Shown piece after piece: positions 36,301 to 45,026 of a DNA stretch of 64,000 bases (the first letter of the stretch is position 1; each line of letters opens with the position of its first letter). The notes beneath the pieces were generated by a model that was not told the origin of the DNA, did not search any database, and worked only from the letters and a program-made list of their open reading frames with translations. The stretch is from Larkinella sp. C7. Lineage in GTDB: Bacteria; Bacteroidota; Bacteroidia; Cytophagales; Spirosomataceae. The position numbers were made by a program, and so were the translations under genes. Where the stretch lies: NCBI RefSeq assembly GCF_006149005.1, contig NZ_VBSL01000010.1, positions 83,042-147,041 of the forward strand, in the 5' to 3' direction.

Positions 36301-37544
36301 TTGGACAAGGATTGGTTGTTTTTCGGATTATGGACGTATTGCCGGGCAACGGTTTTATCGGCATTGAGCAGAAACAGCCCCCGGTCTTCGGTGCCGAGCC
36401 AGAGTTGATTCGATGCGCTGGCGGGCAACATCGGCCCCGCAATTTTAAACGGCATTCCACCCTCGCGACCGATCGGGCGGTAGGACCCAAACTGCCGGGC
36501 CAGCGGACTGTAGAGATCGACGCCCCCGTAATAAGACCCGACCCAGACCGAGCCATCCCGGTCGCGGAAAATGGAGCGCACCGAGTTGTCGCTCAGCGAA
36601 CCAGGGTCGGTGGGTTGATTGGTCAGGGTTCGAAACCGGCTGCCATCCTGCGCCACAATGTGCAGTCCCGACATGGTTCCCACCCAGAAATTGTTTTTCC
36701 CGTCAGCCTGAATCGTTCGGATGGTTTGGGTGCTCAGGTCCAGTCCGGGTGCCGTATTCCACGAAACAACGCGTTTCGATGGCTTGTCAAACAGCGCAAT
36801 ACCGTGCCGTTCGGTGCCCAGCCAGAGCCGTCCGGCCCGGTCTTCGCCCATGGCGTTGATGCTGTTGAAGGCGTTGTGATAGACCGCGTCGGTGGTTTCC
36901 AGGAAATGATGCGTCAGTTGAAATTTTCCAGAAGGCATCGGGCGGAGTTGCACCAAACCGCCCGATGTGCCGACCCAGAGGTTGCGGTTACGGTCTTCGA
37001 AGAGGGTTCGAACTTGCCGGTTTTTCAGCTCCAGACGGTTTTCTGTCAGGTTTGCCAGCGGCTCAAACTGCCGGGATTGGTCGGCCTGCAAGCGGTATAA
37101 TCCGTGAAACGTGGCAACCCAGAGGTTGCCACGGCTGTCTTCCGCCAGACTGATGATCGTGGAATCCTGGGAATCGTTGAACGAAAACCGCTGAAAATCA
37201 TCCCGATCGGGCCGGAACAAACACAAGCCTTTCGTGGTGCCGACCCAAAGCCGCCCTTTTTTATCCACCAGCAGGCTGTTGATCGTATTGGAAGCCAGGC
37301 TGCGCGGATTGCCGTTCTGGTTTTTGTAGACCACCACCCGGCGGGAATCGTAGCGGTTCAGCCCGTCGCGGGTGCCAAACCACATGAATCCGCTGGGATC
37401 CTGCGTAATAGCATACACACTGCTTTGCGACAAGCCTTCTTCCACACTGAGGTGGCTGAACGTTTGCCCGATGGCAGCCGGTACCAGAAGAAATGTATAG
37501 AGAACGCCCAGCCAGAACCGGACGCGGAGTTTGTGATGAGTCAT
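33393..37544 (-). CDS. Hybrid two-component regulator (HTCS) with propeller sensor
   Basis: A 1383-residue one-protein signalling system from the ATG at 37544, with a signal/anchor segment (WLGVLYTFLLVPAAIG). Periplasmic part: about 14 two-component propeller repeats (GLNRYD, WVGT-x-GL, W-x-GT-x2-GL patterns to residue about 690) and a Y_Y_Y domain (YAYRLKGFDKGWNYV). One membrane segment (VWAYILYALIFMGLLGLW) is followed by the kinase with H855 in AHEIRTP and ATP site GFGLGLALSKSIV, a receiver with D1172 in IITDVAMPAMDG, and an AraC-type output domain (SEIAFAVGFSDPRYFSRAF). Such proteins sense glycan fragments and activate the cognate susCD genes. It lies between the glucarate genes and the lyase/GH88 locus, so either could be its target. 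Confidence 0.95.
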   Translation of the reverse strand: MTHHKLRVRFWLGVLYTFLLVPAAIGQTFSHLSVEEGLSQSSVYAITQDPSGFMWFGTRDGLNRYDSRRVVVYKNQNGNPRSLASNTINSLLVDKKGRLWVGTTKGLCLFRPDRDDFQRFSFNDSQDSTIISLAEDSRGNLWVATFHGLYRLQADQSRQFEPLANLTENRLELKNRQVRTLFEDRNRNLWVGTSGGLVQLRPMPSGKFQLTHHFLETTDAVYHNAFNSINAMGEDRAGRLWLGTERHGIALFDKPSKRVVSWNTAPGLDLSTQTIRTIQADGKNNFWVGTMSGLHIVAQDGSRFRTLTNQPTDPGSLSDNSVRSIFRDRDGSVWVGSYYGGVDLYSPLARQFGSYRPIGREGGMPFKIAGPMLPASASNQLWLGTEDRGLFLLNADKTVARQYVHNPKNNQSLSNDKVKCLLADGPNGLWIGTLQGLNYLDLRRQTITRYLHEPNNPRSLPNDRIYDLKRDAEGTLWIVTNLGGLCRFEPENQSFVQLGHRADQPHSLSSNNAMSLLIDSRQQVWVGTTNGLNRKVPGRDAFVQYVHRDTDSTSISSSHITCFLEDRQHRLWIGTRDGGLNRMLPDNRSFRHYTMAQGLPSNTVFGIREDQQGRLWISTDNGLAQLDPDRSKIISYNKHDGLVCKEFTSNSTHLDANGYFYFGGYDGIVYFHPDSIRRNTAPPRLAFTQLRLFNEPVTSLSSAGIDYEQGLTFTHQQNVFSLDFAAFNYINSFKNRYAYRLKGFDKGWNYVNEPRAMYMNLAPGAYVLQVKGANNDGIWNPRPLELTITVLPPIWKTVWAYILYALIFMGLLGLWSRFNRNRLRLAHELEVEHIEKARQQELHQTKLNFFTEIAHEIRTPLTLVMGPLEVLTTHRTDDAFLQKQLAIMRGSTDRLLRLLNQLLDFRKHETGHVRLQKRQTDLVVFLEKITDSFQEHARSRQVVLLNESEVTALPVWIDAGEMEKVIYNLLLNAFKFTPAGGTISVRLQQDFGASDAANRAVITVEDTGSGIPAEELDPIFNPFYQVNRSKTRDSGFGLGLALSKSIVDQHQGQIAVESREQVWQTAGFTRFTITLPVGLPGQFEPVPTDVPPEPDFQVLRPAALIVAQESAMDLEAVSLSGKKLVLVVEDQDDIRAYIRDLLADTAQVIEAADGLTAWEKASQVLPDLIITDVAMPAMDGFALTHRIKSDPRTSHIPVIMLTAKGTTDDQLVGLQTGADDYVTKPFHPVLLQARVRNLLLLREQLRAKYHRIVTLQPQVQQLDHPDDKFLNQLMTVLDAHLSDADFNVTSLVGEMGMSRPVLFRKVKMLTGLSVIDLLRTTRLKKAENLLKQKKASVSEIAFAVGFSDPRYFSRAFRAQFGVTPTEYSHQVGESASEFTRLIV

Positions 37545-37640
37545 CTTCGCAATCTTAAACCATTCCAATGCTGGATAAATTGCATATCGGAATGGAATTA
37601 TCTTATAAAGATGCAAAGGTTGCGTTCCTCCTCATGTATG

Positions 37641-37656
37641 ACGGACTAAAGTCCGT
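37641..37656 (-). terminator. Small hairpin after glucarate dehydratase gene
   Basis: ACGGAC-TAAA-GTCCGT lies 7 nt beyond the stop of the glucarate dehydratase gene. The stem is short and no T-run follows, so it may only weakly terminate before the regulator gene 119 nt away. Confidence 0.4.
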
Positions 37657-37663
37657 TGGTACG

Positions 37664-38986
37664 TTACCAGCGAACAGCCTGAAATTTCCAGCCGGGCTGT
37701 TTTTTCTGCATCTCCGGCTCGTCGTCCCGTTTTTTCAACCCGCAATCCAGGTAATTCTGGTGCAGTCGGGCCAGTGCTTCCCGGTCCAGTTCGACGCCCA
37801 GGCCGGGTTCCTGCGGCACCAAAACCGACCCTTCCTCGAAGGTAAACCGCCCGGCCGTGATGATCTCGTCCGACTGCCACGGATAATGCGTATCCAGCGC
37901 ATACGGAACCTGCGGCAAAGCCGCGCCGAGGTGAACCATGGCCGCCAGCGAAATGCCGAGGTGACTGTTGGAGTGCATGGACAACCCGCGCCCGAAGGTT
38001 TCGCAAATGCCGGAAAGCATCATTGAAGCCCGTAAACCGCCCCAGAAGTGGTGATCGCTCAGGATAATGTCCTCCGAACCAATGGCAATGCTGTTCGGAA
38101 TGTCTTCAAAAGAGGTCGTACACATGTTCGTGGCAAGGGGCGTTTTCAGGGCTTTCCGAACCTCCGCCATGGCCGCCTGTCCGCGAACCGGATCTTCGAG
38201 ATACTCCAGAATCGGCTCCATTTCCCGGCCGTACTGAATGGCGGTTTCGACTTTCCAGAGCGCATTCGGATCAATCCGCAACGGCACATTCGGGCCAAAG
38301 GCTTCGTAGAGCGCGAACATCGCGTCGACTTCCTGCCGGGGCTCGAAAACCCCGCCTTTGAGTTTGATCGACTGAAATCCGAACTCGGCGCACATGGCTT
38401 TGGCCTGCGCCACAATCTCGGCCGGGTTCAGGGCGCTGGCTTGCCGGGCCGCAGCCCAGCCTTCCGCATTCGGGTCGGTGTCGAACGCCAGCTTGCCCCC
38501 GGCCCCCTCGTATTTATAAAACAGGTAGGCTGAAAACGGTACCCGATCCCGCATTTTGCCGCCAAGAAGATCGACCACCGGACGACCCACAACTTTCCCG
38601 ATAATGTCCAGACAAGCGACTTCGATGGAACTAAAAATATGGACCATTTTCCGCTGATCCCAGGGCGCATCACCCCGCTGGGCCGCCGTGTCGGTGCCGA
38701 AATGATTGACCAGAACCTGCCGGATTTCATGGAGTTGAAACACGTCGCGTCCGACCAGCAACGGTTTTGACGCTTCCAGAGCGGCATCGATGTCGCTGTT
38801 GCCCGGAATCTCACTGATGCCTGAAATACCGTCGTCCGTCACCAGTTCTACGATGGTGCGGAGGGCATACGGAGCGTGCAGACCGGCGGCATTCAGCAAG
38901 GGCGGATCGACAACGGCAATCGGTGTAACGGTAATCTCTTTAATTCTCGGCCCGGCCTTGTCGGTAAAAGGGGTTGTCAAAGTCAT
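37664..38986 (-). CDS. gudD: Glucarate dehydratase
   Basis: A 440-residue enolase-superfamily enzyme converting D-glucarate (and often L-idarate) to 5-keto-4-deoxyglucarate. Family residues are all in place: the K208-L-K210 pair in IKLKGGVF, metal ligands D239 (RIDPNALW) and E264 (YLEDPV), and H338 in MHSNSHLGISLAAM; these correspond to K205/K207, D235, E260 and H339 of the E. coli enzyme. Length equals the E. coli protein. It sits 30 nt after the mannonate dehydratase-like gene in the minus-strand cluster with garR, gntP and the aldolase. Confidence 0.95.
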   Translation of the reverse strand: MTLTTPFTDKAGPRIKEITVTPIAVVDPPLLNAAGLHAPYALRTIVELVTDDGISGISEIPGNSDIDAALEASKPLLVGRDVFQLHEIRQVLVNHFGTDTAAQRGDAPWDQRKMVHIFSSIEVACLDIIGKVVGRPVVDLLGGKMRDRVPFSAYLFYKYEGAGGKLAFDTDPNAEGWAAARQASALNPAEIVAQAKAMCAEFGFQSIKLKGGVFEPRQEVDAMFALYEAFGPNVPLRIDPNALWKVETAIQYGREMEPILEYLEDPVRGQAAMAEVRKALKTPLATNMCTTSFEDIPNSIAIGSEDIILSDHHFWGGLRASMMLSGICETFGRGLSMHSNSHLGISLAAMVHLGAALPQVPYALDTHYPWQSDEIITAGRFTFEEGSVLVPQEPGLGVELDREALARLHQNYLDCGLKKRDDEPEMQKKQPGWKFQAVRW

Positions 38987-39016
38987 CGTGAAATGCGGGA
39001 TTCTGTTGTCATTTTA

Positions 39017-40135
39017 CTAACTCTTCACTTCGTCGGAAACCGCCTGGAGCAGCCCTTTGATGTAGCCATAAGCAAACGAAAAAGCCTGGGGCGTACTGCC
39101 TGCATCGTGGTGGTGCGGCACATGGTCGGGCATGACCATCCCGGAAAAACCGACATCGCGCAGTGCCCGGACGACGTGCAGGAAGTTCATGTCACCGTTG
39201 TCGGGATACACTTCCTGAAAATTGTTCCAGCCGCCTTTGATGTTCCGCAAATGAACGTTAAAAATCTGATTTCGCTCCCCTACCCACTTAATTATTGGCA
39301 TAATCTCGGTTTTCGGATCTTTCAATCCTTCCGCAATGGAGCCGATGCAAAAGTTAAAACCGTGGTATTCACTGTCGTACAGTTTCGCAAAGCGCTGAAT
39401 CCCTTTGAACACGTCGGGACTGTTCCAGCGGGTGATGCCACGGTAGCCAACCGGCGTCGGTGGATCGGCGATGTGGTTGGCCAGCTTCACTTTGTACTCT
39501 TTTGCCACCGGCAGAATTCGGTCCAGCATGTACGTAATGCGCTCGAACATCTGCTCGATCGACACATCGCCGGCCACGGTTTTGGGGTGGTTTTGCTTGA
39601 GGGCTTCCTCATAATTCCAGACGCTGTAGGAGGCATTGCCGCGCTTGGGGTCCGTATACCGCCCGGTGCGCAAAACCGGCAGAATGGTGGTGTTGTAGTT
39701 CAGGACTTTGATCCCGGTTTTGCCGGCCACCTGAATCATCTGCTGGAGAATCTCAATTTCACGGTCCCGCTCCGGACTTTTCCCGAGCATGATGTTCGGG
39801 TATTCCACCTTATCGATCCCGGCGGAAGTCAAGGGGTAGTGGTAGGCGTCGAGGCTGATACCGTATTTTTCGCAGGCTTCCCGCTTTTTCATCGAATCCT
39901 CAAGATCCCAGCCTTTACCCGGTATCGTTTTGGGCGAGCCGCCGTCCAGGTTGTATACCCCGTGCCGCGCCTTGAACTCCAGGTTTTCCACGGACGTGCC
40001 GCCCGACTGGCAGCCGACTTTCATAAGCACTTTTTTGGGCGCGGCTTTCACTTCTGCCCGGGCCTGTTCGGAACCAAACGCAGCCGCTCCAACGGAACCC
40101 GTCGCAATAACTTTGATAAAACTTTTCCGTTTCAT
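39017..40135 (-). CDS. Mannonate dehydratase-like protein with export signal
   Basis: A 372-residue TIM-barrel protein resembling mannonate dehydratase (UxuA). The shared blocks are NFCIGSIAEG (like the metal-site FCTGS motif), FNVHLRNIKGG, DNGDMNFLHVVRAL, and PDHVP near the end. Unlike UxuA it begins with KRKSFIKVIATGSVGAAAFG and an ARAEV cleavage-like site, suggesting export; the twin-arginine motif is only a KR variant, so the route is uncertain. Dehydration of a sugar acid is likely but the substrate may not be mannonate. It lies 30 nt after garR and 30 nt before gudD, clearly in the same operon. Confidence 0.8.
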   Translation of the reverse strand: MKRKSFIKVIATGSVGAAAFGSEQARAEVKAAPKKVLMKVGCQSGGTSVENLEFKARHGVYNLDGGSPKTIPGKGWDLEDSMKKREACEKYGISLDAYHYPLTSAGIDKVEYPNIMLGKSPERDREIEILQQMIQVAGKTGIKVLNYNTTILPVLRTGRYTDPKRGNASYSVWNYEEALKQNHPKTVAGDVSIEQMFERITYMLDRILPVAKEYKVKLANHIADPPTPVGYRGITRWNSPDVFKGIQRFAKLYDSEYHGFNFCIGSIAEGLKDPKTEIMPIIKWVGERNQIFNVHLRNIKGGWNNFQEVYPDNGDMNFLHVVRALRDVGFSGMVMPDHVPHHHDAGSTPQAFSFAYGYIKGLLQAVSDEVKS

Positions 40136-40165
40136 GTTGGTAAAGGATTTAGGTAAGATTTTGCA

Positions 40166-41026
40166 TCAGTCTTCCAATTCCAGTAGAATCCCGCTGTGAT
40201 CCAGTTCGGCGTTTCCAGCCTCAATGGCGGCTTGCATTTGCCCCGCAACCAATGCCGTGGCTTTGAGTGGCACCGCAAACTCCTCGCCCGATTGCAGCGC
40301 AATGCCCAGGTCTTTTTTGTGCAGTTTGATTTTAAAACCGGGCGTAAAGTTGCGCTCGATCATCCGTTTGCCGTGCAGGTCGAGAATGCGGCTCTGGGCA
40401 AAACCGCCCAGCAGAACCTCCCGCATTTTCTCCAGATCGACCCCGGCTTTTTTCGCCAGCGTAAACGCTTCGGCCACGGCCTGAATGGTGATGCCGACAA
40501 TCATCTGGTTACAGGCTTTGGTGGTTTGCCCCGCGCCCGGTTCGCCAATGTGAACGATGTTTTTGCCCATCGCCTGAAAAACCGGCAGCGCCCGTTGAAA
40601 GGCCGCGTCGCTCCCGCCCACCATGATCGATAGGGAGGCCGAAACCGCCCCCACCTGACCGCCCGAAACCGGCGCATCCAGCGCTTCTACGCCTTTTTCC
40701 TGCATCACCTGGTGAATCGTCCGGGCCGTCGAAGGCGCAATCGTAGACATGTCGATGAACAACGCGCCCGGCTGAATGCCCTCCAAAACGCCATCCGGGC
40801 CGGAAACAACCTGCTCCACATCGGGCGAATCCGGCAGCATCGTGATGACGATGTCCGTGTTTTGCGCCAGGGCTTTATTGCCCGGAAATGCGGTTGCACC
40901 CGCTTCAACCAGTTCGCCAGCCGCGCTGCTTTTTTCCAGAACCGATACCGGATAACCGGCTTTGATCAAATTCAACGCCATGGGTTTCCCCATGATTCCT
41001 AAGCCAATGAATCCTATTTTTTCCAT
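40166..41026 (-). CDS. garR: Tartronate semialdehyde reductase (2-hydroxy-3-oxopropionate reductase)
   Basis: A 286-residue beta-hydroxyacid dehydrogenase. The NAD(P) motif GFIGLGIMGKPMA occupies residues 5-17, the substrate motif DAPVSGG residues 117-123, and the catalytic lysine is K170 in GQTTKACNQM, with N173 beside it. It reduces tartronate semialdehyde, made by the aldolase of this cluster, to D-glycerate. Close relatives include glyoxylate and 3-hydroxyisobutyrate reductases; the neighbours decide for GarR. The gap to gntP holds a heptamer palindrome (element C). Confidence 0.92.
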   Translation of the reverse strand: MEKIGFIGLGIMGKPMALNLIKAGYPVSVLEKSSAAGELVEAGATAFPGNKALAQNTDIVITMLPDSPDVEQVVSGPDGVLEGIQPGALFIDMSTIAPSTARTIHQVMQEKGVEALDAPVSGGQVGAVSASLSIMVGGSDAAFQRALPVFQAMGKNIVHIGEPGAGQTTKACNQMIVGITIQAVAEAFTLAKKAGVDLEKMREVLLGGFAQSRILDLHGKRMIERNFTPGFKIKLHKKDLGIALQSGEEFAVPLKATALVAGQMQAAIEAGNAELDHSGILLELED

Positions 41027-41032
41027 AAGTAG

Positions 41033-41143
41033 ACGGTTTACGGTCTACGGTTTTCCGTTTTCGGTAGCTGACGCGTGACTTGACGCGTCTGTATTCGTGC
41101 GTCAGCCAACCGTAAACTGAAAACCAAAAACCGTAAACCGTTA
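41033..41143. repeat. Heptamer palindrome, element C
   Basis: Left arm 41033-41067 is five in-phase heptamers (ACGGTTT, ACGGTCT and variants); right arm 41109-41143 is five complementary heptamers of ACCGTAA type. GCTGACGC and GCGTCAGC flank the loop. It lies between gntP and garR, six nt from the garR start. Sequence is related to elements F and J. Confidence 0.85.
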
Positions 41144-41144
41144 G

Positions 41145-42578
41145 TTAAATTAACGGGAACAACTGGGCGCCGATCATGATGATGACCAGACCGGTCAGGC
41201 CCATCACTACGAGCAGGGGCGAGATGGTTTTCAGGGCCTCCTGTTCGGTTAAATTGCTGAGTTTACAGATGATCCAGAAACCGGCGTCGTTCATCCACGG
41301 CACCAGTTTGGAACCGCAGCCGATGGCCAGACCCAGGTACACCGGATGAAATTCGAGGTTCGCATTGCTCGCCATGCCCGACAGAATTCCCGATGCCGTG
41401 ATCAATGCCACCGTCGCAGACCCCTGCGCGGTCCGGACCACGGCGGCAATCAGAAACGCCAGCGGAATCAGGGCCATCTGGTAATCTTTGGTCATCTCGG
41501 CAATCCGCGTGCTGATACCGGTTTGCTGCAACATGCCCCCAAAAGCTCCCCCCGCTGCCGTGATCAGAATGATGCCGCCCCCGCTCATCAAAGCCGCCTG
41601 CACGAAGGGCGTCAAGCCTTCTTTACCGCTTTTTTTGTGAGCGGCCAAAATCAGCAAAGCCGCAATGCCGCCGGTGACGACGGCAATATTCTTGTCACCA
41701 AAAAACTTCACCACCTTCCAAACCGCCGATTGCGTCAGTGGGTCTCCGGGTGTGGCCAGCGTGCTAAGCACGGTATCGGCGCAGATAAAGACCAATGGAA
41801 TCAACACGGGCAGCAACGACACCCCCAAACCGGGCAGGTGAATGTCTTCTTTGGCGGCAATCAGTTTGATGTCTTCCAGTTTGGCATCCAGCGAATCCCG
41901 CAACGGAATCGGCCATTTCCGGTTGGCCCAAAGCGCAAAGAAATACCCGGCAGTGATCGTAAAAAGTCCTACGATGGTACCGGCAATCATCATCAGTCCA
42001 ATCGGAATGTGCATTTCGCCGATCAGAAACAGCGGCCCCGGCGCGGGCGGAACCAGGGAGTTGGCCATCGCGGCTCCGGCCATGATGCACAACACCAGCA
42101 ACAGGTAATTTTTACCAATCCGCAACGTCATGGCCTTGGCGAGCGGCATCATCAGGAAAAGAACGGTGTCAAAAAAAACCGGTATCCCAATAAAAAAGCT
42201 ACTGACCAGGAAGGCGATGGGTGCTTTGCCGATACCCGTCAGTTTCAGCATGGAACGGATGATTCGCTCGGCGGCCCCGCTTTCCAGCATACACTTGCCG
42301 ATGATGGCGGCCATCGCAATCAGGATGCCAATTTTACCGCAGGTGGCCCCAAACTCCGTGGCAATCCGCTCGCCGATGCCTTTTTTGGCCAGGGCCTGCG
42401 CGGCTGCCGGGGCGGTTCCTTTCGCCAGGGCAAACTGCTCGATGGCCGACGCGGGCGTCATCAGGGCGACGATGAACGCACCGAGCAACAGTGCCAGAAA
42501 TGGATGCAATTTCAATCCGATGATGCCACCGACGACAATAAAAACACCTACGGCTAAGATTAACAGGGGATCAGACAT
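41145..42578 (-). CDS. gntP: Gluconate:H+ symporter family (GntP) permease
   Basis: A 477-residue inner-membrane protein with about twelve segments. GntP blocks include FLALLLGAFIVALMTP at the N-terminus, FFIGIPVFFDTVLFLMMPLA, NSLVPPAPGPLFL and the late AAVVRTAQGSATVALITASG. The family carries gluconate, galacturonate-derived acids and other sugar acids with protons. Between the aldolase and garR, its probable cargo is D-glucarate or a related aldarate. Upstream and downstream gaps (about 110 nt each) are filled by inverted repeats D and C. Confidence 0.93.
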   Translation of the reverse strand: MSDPLLILAVGVFIVVGGIIGLKLHPFLALLLGAFIVALMTPASAIEQFALAKGTAPAAAQALAKKGIGERIATEFGATCGKIGILIAMAAIIGKCMLESGAAERIIRSMLKLTGIGKAPIAFLVSSFFIGIPVFFDTVLFLMMPLAKAMTLRIGKNYLLLVLCIMAGAAMANSLVPPAPGPLFLIGEMHIPIGLMMIAGTIVGLFTITAGYFFALWANRKWPIPLRDSLDAKLEDIKLIAAKEDIHLPGLGVSLLPVLIPLVFICADTVLSTLATPGDPLTQSAVWKVVKFFGDKNIAVVTGGIAALLILAAHKKSGKEGLTPFVQAALMSGGGIILITAAGGAFGGMLQQTGISTRIAEMTKDYQMALIPLAFLIAAVVRTAQGSATVALITASGILSGMASNANLEFHPVYLGLAIGCGSKLVPWMNDAGFWIICKLSNLTEQEALKTISPLLVVMGLTGLVIIMIGAQLFPLI

Positions 42579-42614
42579 TAGTACGGTTTTACGGTTTAGG
42601 AAGTTTTTGTGTTG

Positions 42615-42684
42615 TTACACAGGGTTGATCAGAGAAAAAGTTTTTCAATAAATACTCTGATCTCCTCTGATCAACTTTGTGTAA
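42615..42684. repeat. Inverted repeat element D
   Basis: Arms 42615-42634 and 42665-42684 (20 nt, two mismatches) with a 30-nt loop. The TTACACAGGGTTGATCAGAG arm is related to element E (GTTACACAGGGTTAATCAGAG-like), so D and E are two copies of one family. It lies between the aldolase and gntP genes on the same strand. Confidence 0.8.
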
Positions 42685-42688
42685 TAAT

Positions 42689-43453
42689 TCATTTCCGAAA
42701 GGCATCCAGCTTTTTCGCCAGACTGCGGGCACCGTCTGCGACGAAGGTTCCGTCGGCCCCGCAGGCAATCATTCGAATGCCGAGGTCGTGGTAGCGTTTG
42801 TAATCGTCAGGATTGAAAAAGAGAATACCGGTGGCTTTCCCGGCTTTTTGGGCCGCGTTGACGGTTTCCTGCAAGGCTTCCTTAAACCGGGGGTGATCGA
42901 ATTGCCCGAAAATGCCGAGTTCCATCGACAGGTCGGCGGGGCCGATGAACAGCACATCAACGCCATCAATGGCCGCCACTTCGTCCAGGTGATTCAGCAC
43001 TTCCACGGTTTCGATCTGCACCACGCCCAGAATCGTCTCCTGAGCTTCGGCGTAATACTGCGGGAAATTAACGGCAAAACCGGTTGCCCGCACCATTTTG
43101 GCGACACCCCGGCCGCCGTGGGGCGGATAATGCAGGCCATTGACCACTTTTCGGGCTTCTTCCGGATTGTGAACTTTCGGACACATGATGCCTTCCGCAC
43201 CCATATCCAGCACCCGGTGAATGCGCTGACTTTCGGCACTTTCGACCCGAACGATGGCCCCCGCAGCAGTATGCTCCAGCGCCTGCAACTGATACAAAAC
43301 GTCTTTTTCCGAACCCGCCCCGTGTTCGAGATCGATCAGCACCCAGTCGAAACCGGACTGACCGACAATTTCCGCCGTGAGCGAACTTCCCAGATTTAAC
43401 CAGCACCCGTTGAGGGTTTCGCCTTGTTTCAGTCGTTTTTTTAGATTTTTCAT
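42689..43453 (-). CDS. garL: HpcH/HpaI-family aldolase, probably 5-keto-4-deoxyglucarate aldolase
   Basis: A 254-residue class II aldolase from the ATG at 43453; the longer frame overlaps susD. Catalytic and metal residues of the HpcH/HpaI family are present: H44 in DLEHG, R69, E148 in VQIET and D173 in GPADLS. The enzyme splits 2-keto-3-deoxy acids; in this operon it should split 5-keto-4-deoxyglucarate into pyruvate and tartronate semialdehyde, as GarL does. 4-hydroxy-2-oxoheptanedioate and 2-keto-3-deoxyrhamnonate aldolases look very similar, so substrate is assigned by context. It follows susD by 28 nt. Confidence 0.88.
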   Translation of the reverse strand: MKNLKKRLKQGETLNGCWLNLGSSLTAEIVGQSGFDWVLIDLEHGAGSEKDVLYQLQALEHTAAGAIVRVESAESQRIHRVLDMGAEGIMCPKVHNPEEARKVVNGLHYPPHGGRGVAKMVRATGFAVNFPQYYAEAQETILGVVQIETVEVLNHLDEVAAIDGVDVLFIGPADLSMELGIFGQFDHPRFKEALQETVNAAQKAGKATGILFFNPDDYKRYHDLGIRMIACGADGTFVADGARSLAKKLDAFRK

Positions 43454-43481
43454 GTACAGGAAAGGCGAAAAAAAGGCAACT

Positions 43482-44999
43482 TTACTTCTTATCCCACCAG
43501 ATGCGCGTGTCCAGCAGATTGGCACCCTGTCGGCTAATGGCCTGATCGACATTGGCTTTGTTCACGTTCAACTCCGCATCGGTGTAGGTCAACCGGCGAA
43601 TGAAGCCCTCCGTTTTCAGATCGCTGCCGGGATAGGGATTGGGCGTCAAAACCGGGAAACCGCTCCGGCGGAAATTGGCCCAGGTTTCGGGGCCCACCAA
43701 AAACGACGCCACCCAGTATTGCGTGTTGATTTGTTCCAGTTCTTTGCCTGCTGCCAGCGGATTGGCGTCCACATACGCCGTAATAGCACTTTCAGCCACG
43801 GCGGTGTTGGCGCCATACGTGGCCAGTTGCTGCATGTGCGCCCGAATCCCGTTGGCATAGAGCGTGGCGGCATTGCCCGTCGTCCATTTCCGAAAAGCCG
43901 CTTCGGCCAGCAGAAGCTGCGTCTGGGCGTGTGTTACCAGAAAACTGGGCGCGGTCAGGCCAGCCATCCGGGTTTTATCAAGCTGGCTGTAATCCCACAG
44001 ACTGGCTAATTTACTGGCCGTTACAGCCGCACCGATCGTCGTGTTGTCGTACCCCTGCGGAGCACCAACCTGAACTGCCGGTGTCCGGTTGGCCCGCGAC
44101 TCCACCTGCTGCGCCCCGCTGGTTGCACCGACATACCGGACCGCAATGGAGGCCAGGCGCGGGTCGTTGTTTTTCTGGAGGAAATTCACAAATTCCTGAT
44201 CCAGGTAAAAGAAGGCCGACTGTCCCCCGTTCAACTGACTGCCCACGGGGTTGGTGAAACTGGCGGTGTGCCGGATGATCGCGTTGTCGGCGTTGGACTG
44301 CATTACGCCACCGGCCACCGCTTTGGCCACGTATTCGGCGGCTTTGGCCGGGTTCACTTTGGAAAGCCGCATGGCGCCCCGCAGCAGCAGCGAATACCCC
44401 AGCCGCTTCCACTTGACTACGTCGCCATCGTAGAGAACATCGCTGGCCACTTTGGTTTTTGACGCATCCAGAGCTGCCGAAGCCGCATCGAGTTCGGTCA
44501 GAATATCGGTATAAATCGACTCCTGGGTGTCATAAACCGGTTTTACAATGCCCTCCAGATAACTCTTTCCGGCCTGCACATACGGGACGTCGCCGTAGGT
44601 GTCGGTGATCACCATGAACGAATACGCTTTCCAGATCCGCGTCATGTTGTACAGATTGACACGCGCCGGATCATCTTTGGTTTGGGCAATGACATCGACC
44701 AGTTCCCGGATGATGGTCCGGTAGTAGGTGTTCCAGTTGCCGTTTGAGACGGTGCGGTTGTCCTGGTTAAAGTTGGCCGCTGAGCCCGAACCGCTGAACG
44801 GCGTGATCATCTGCTTTACGATGGTGGTTTCGTAGCTCAGGTTGCCGTAGCCCGGCGCACTCGACACGATGGCCGTATTCAGTTGAAAAGCTGGCTCCAC
44901 CGCCGTGAGGGCAATGGGGTTAACATTCATTTCGTCGAAACCGTCGTCGCAGGCACTGAGGAGGAGAGTCAGAAAAAAAGCGATGTGTATCTTTTTCAT
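43482..44999 (-). CDS. SusD-like nutrient-binding lipoprotein (locus 2)
   Basis: A 505-residue outer-membrane lipoprotein with lipobox LLSAC (cysteine at about residue 16). It belongs to the divergent SusD-like branch seen with STN-type SusC proteins: DGFDEMNVNPIALTAVEP at the N-terminus, MTRIWKAYSFMVITDTYGDVPY near residue 115 and YWVASFLVGPETWANFRRSG near the end. It differs strongly from the first SusD in the window. It binds the ligand passed to the adjoining SusC. It is followed closely by the glucarate catabolic genes. Confidence 0.93.
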   Translation of the reverse strand: MKKIHIAFFLTLLLSACDDGFDEMNVNPIALTAVEPAFQLNTAIVSSAPGYGNLSYETTIVKQMITPFSGSGSAANFNQDNRTVSNGNWNTYYRTIIRELVDVIAQTKDDPARVNLYNMTRIWKAYSFMVITDTYGDVPYVQAGKSYLEGIVKPVYDTQESIYTDILTELDAASAALDASKTKVASDVLYDGDVVKWKRLGYSLLLRGAMRLSKVNPAKAAEYVAKAVAGGVMQSNADNAIIRHTASFTNPVGSQLNGGQSAFFYLDQEFVNFLQKNNDPRLASIAVRYVGATSGAQQVESRANRTPAVQVGAPQGYDNTTIGAAVTASKLASLWDYSQLDKTRMAGLTAPSFLVTHAQTQLLLAEAAFRKWTTGNAATLYANGIRAHMQQLATYGANTAVAESAITAYVDANPLAAGKELEQINTQYWVASFLVGPETWANFRRSGFPVLTPNPYPGSDLKTEGFIRRLTYTDAELNVNKANVDQAISRQGANLLDTRIWWDKK

Positions 45000-45026
45000 G
45001 TTTTTGTATCGGGTTTGGAGAGAAAA

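Noticed and set aside
38876-40156. 426-codon open frame opposite the mannonate dehydratase-like gene
   Set aside because: Spans two genes and their gap on the other strand; no recognisable motif.
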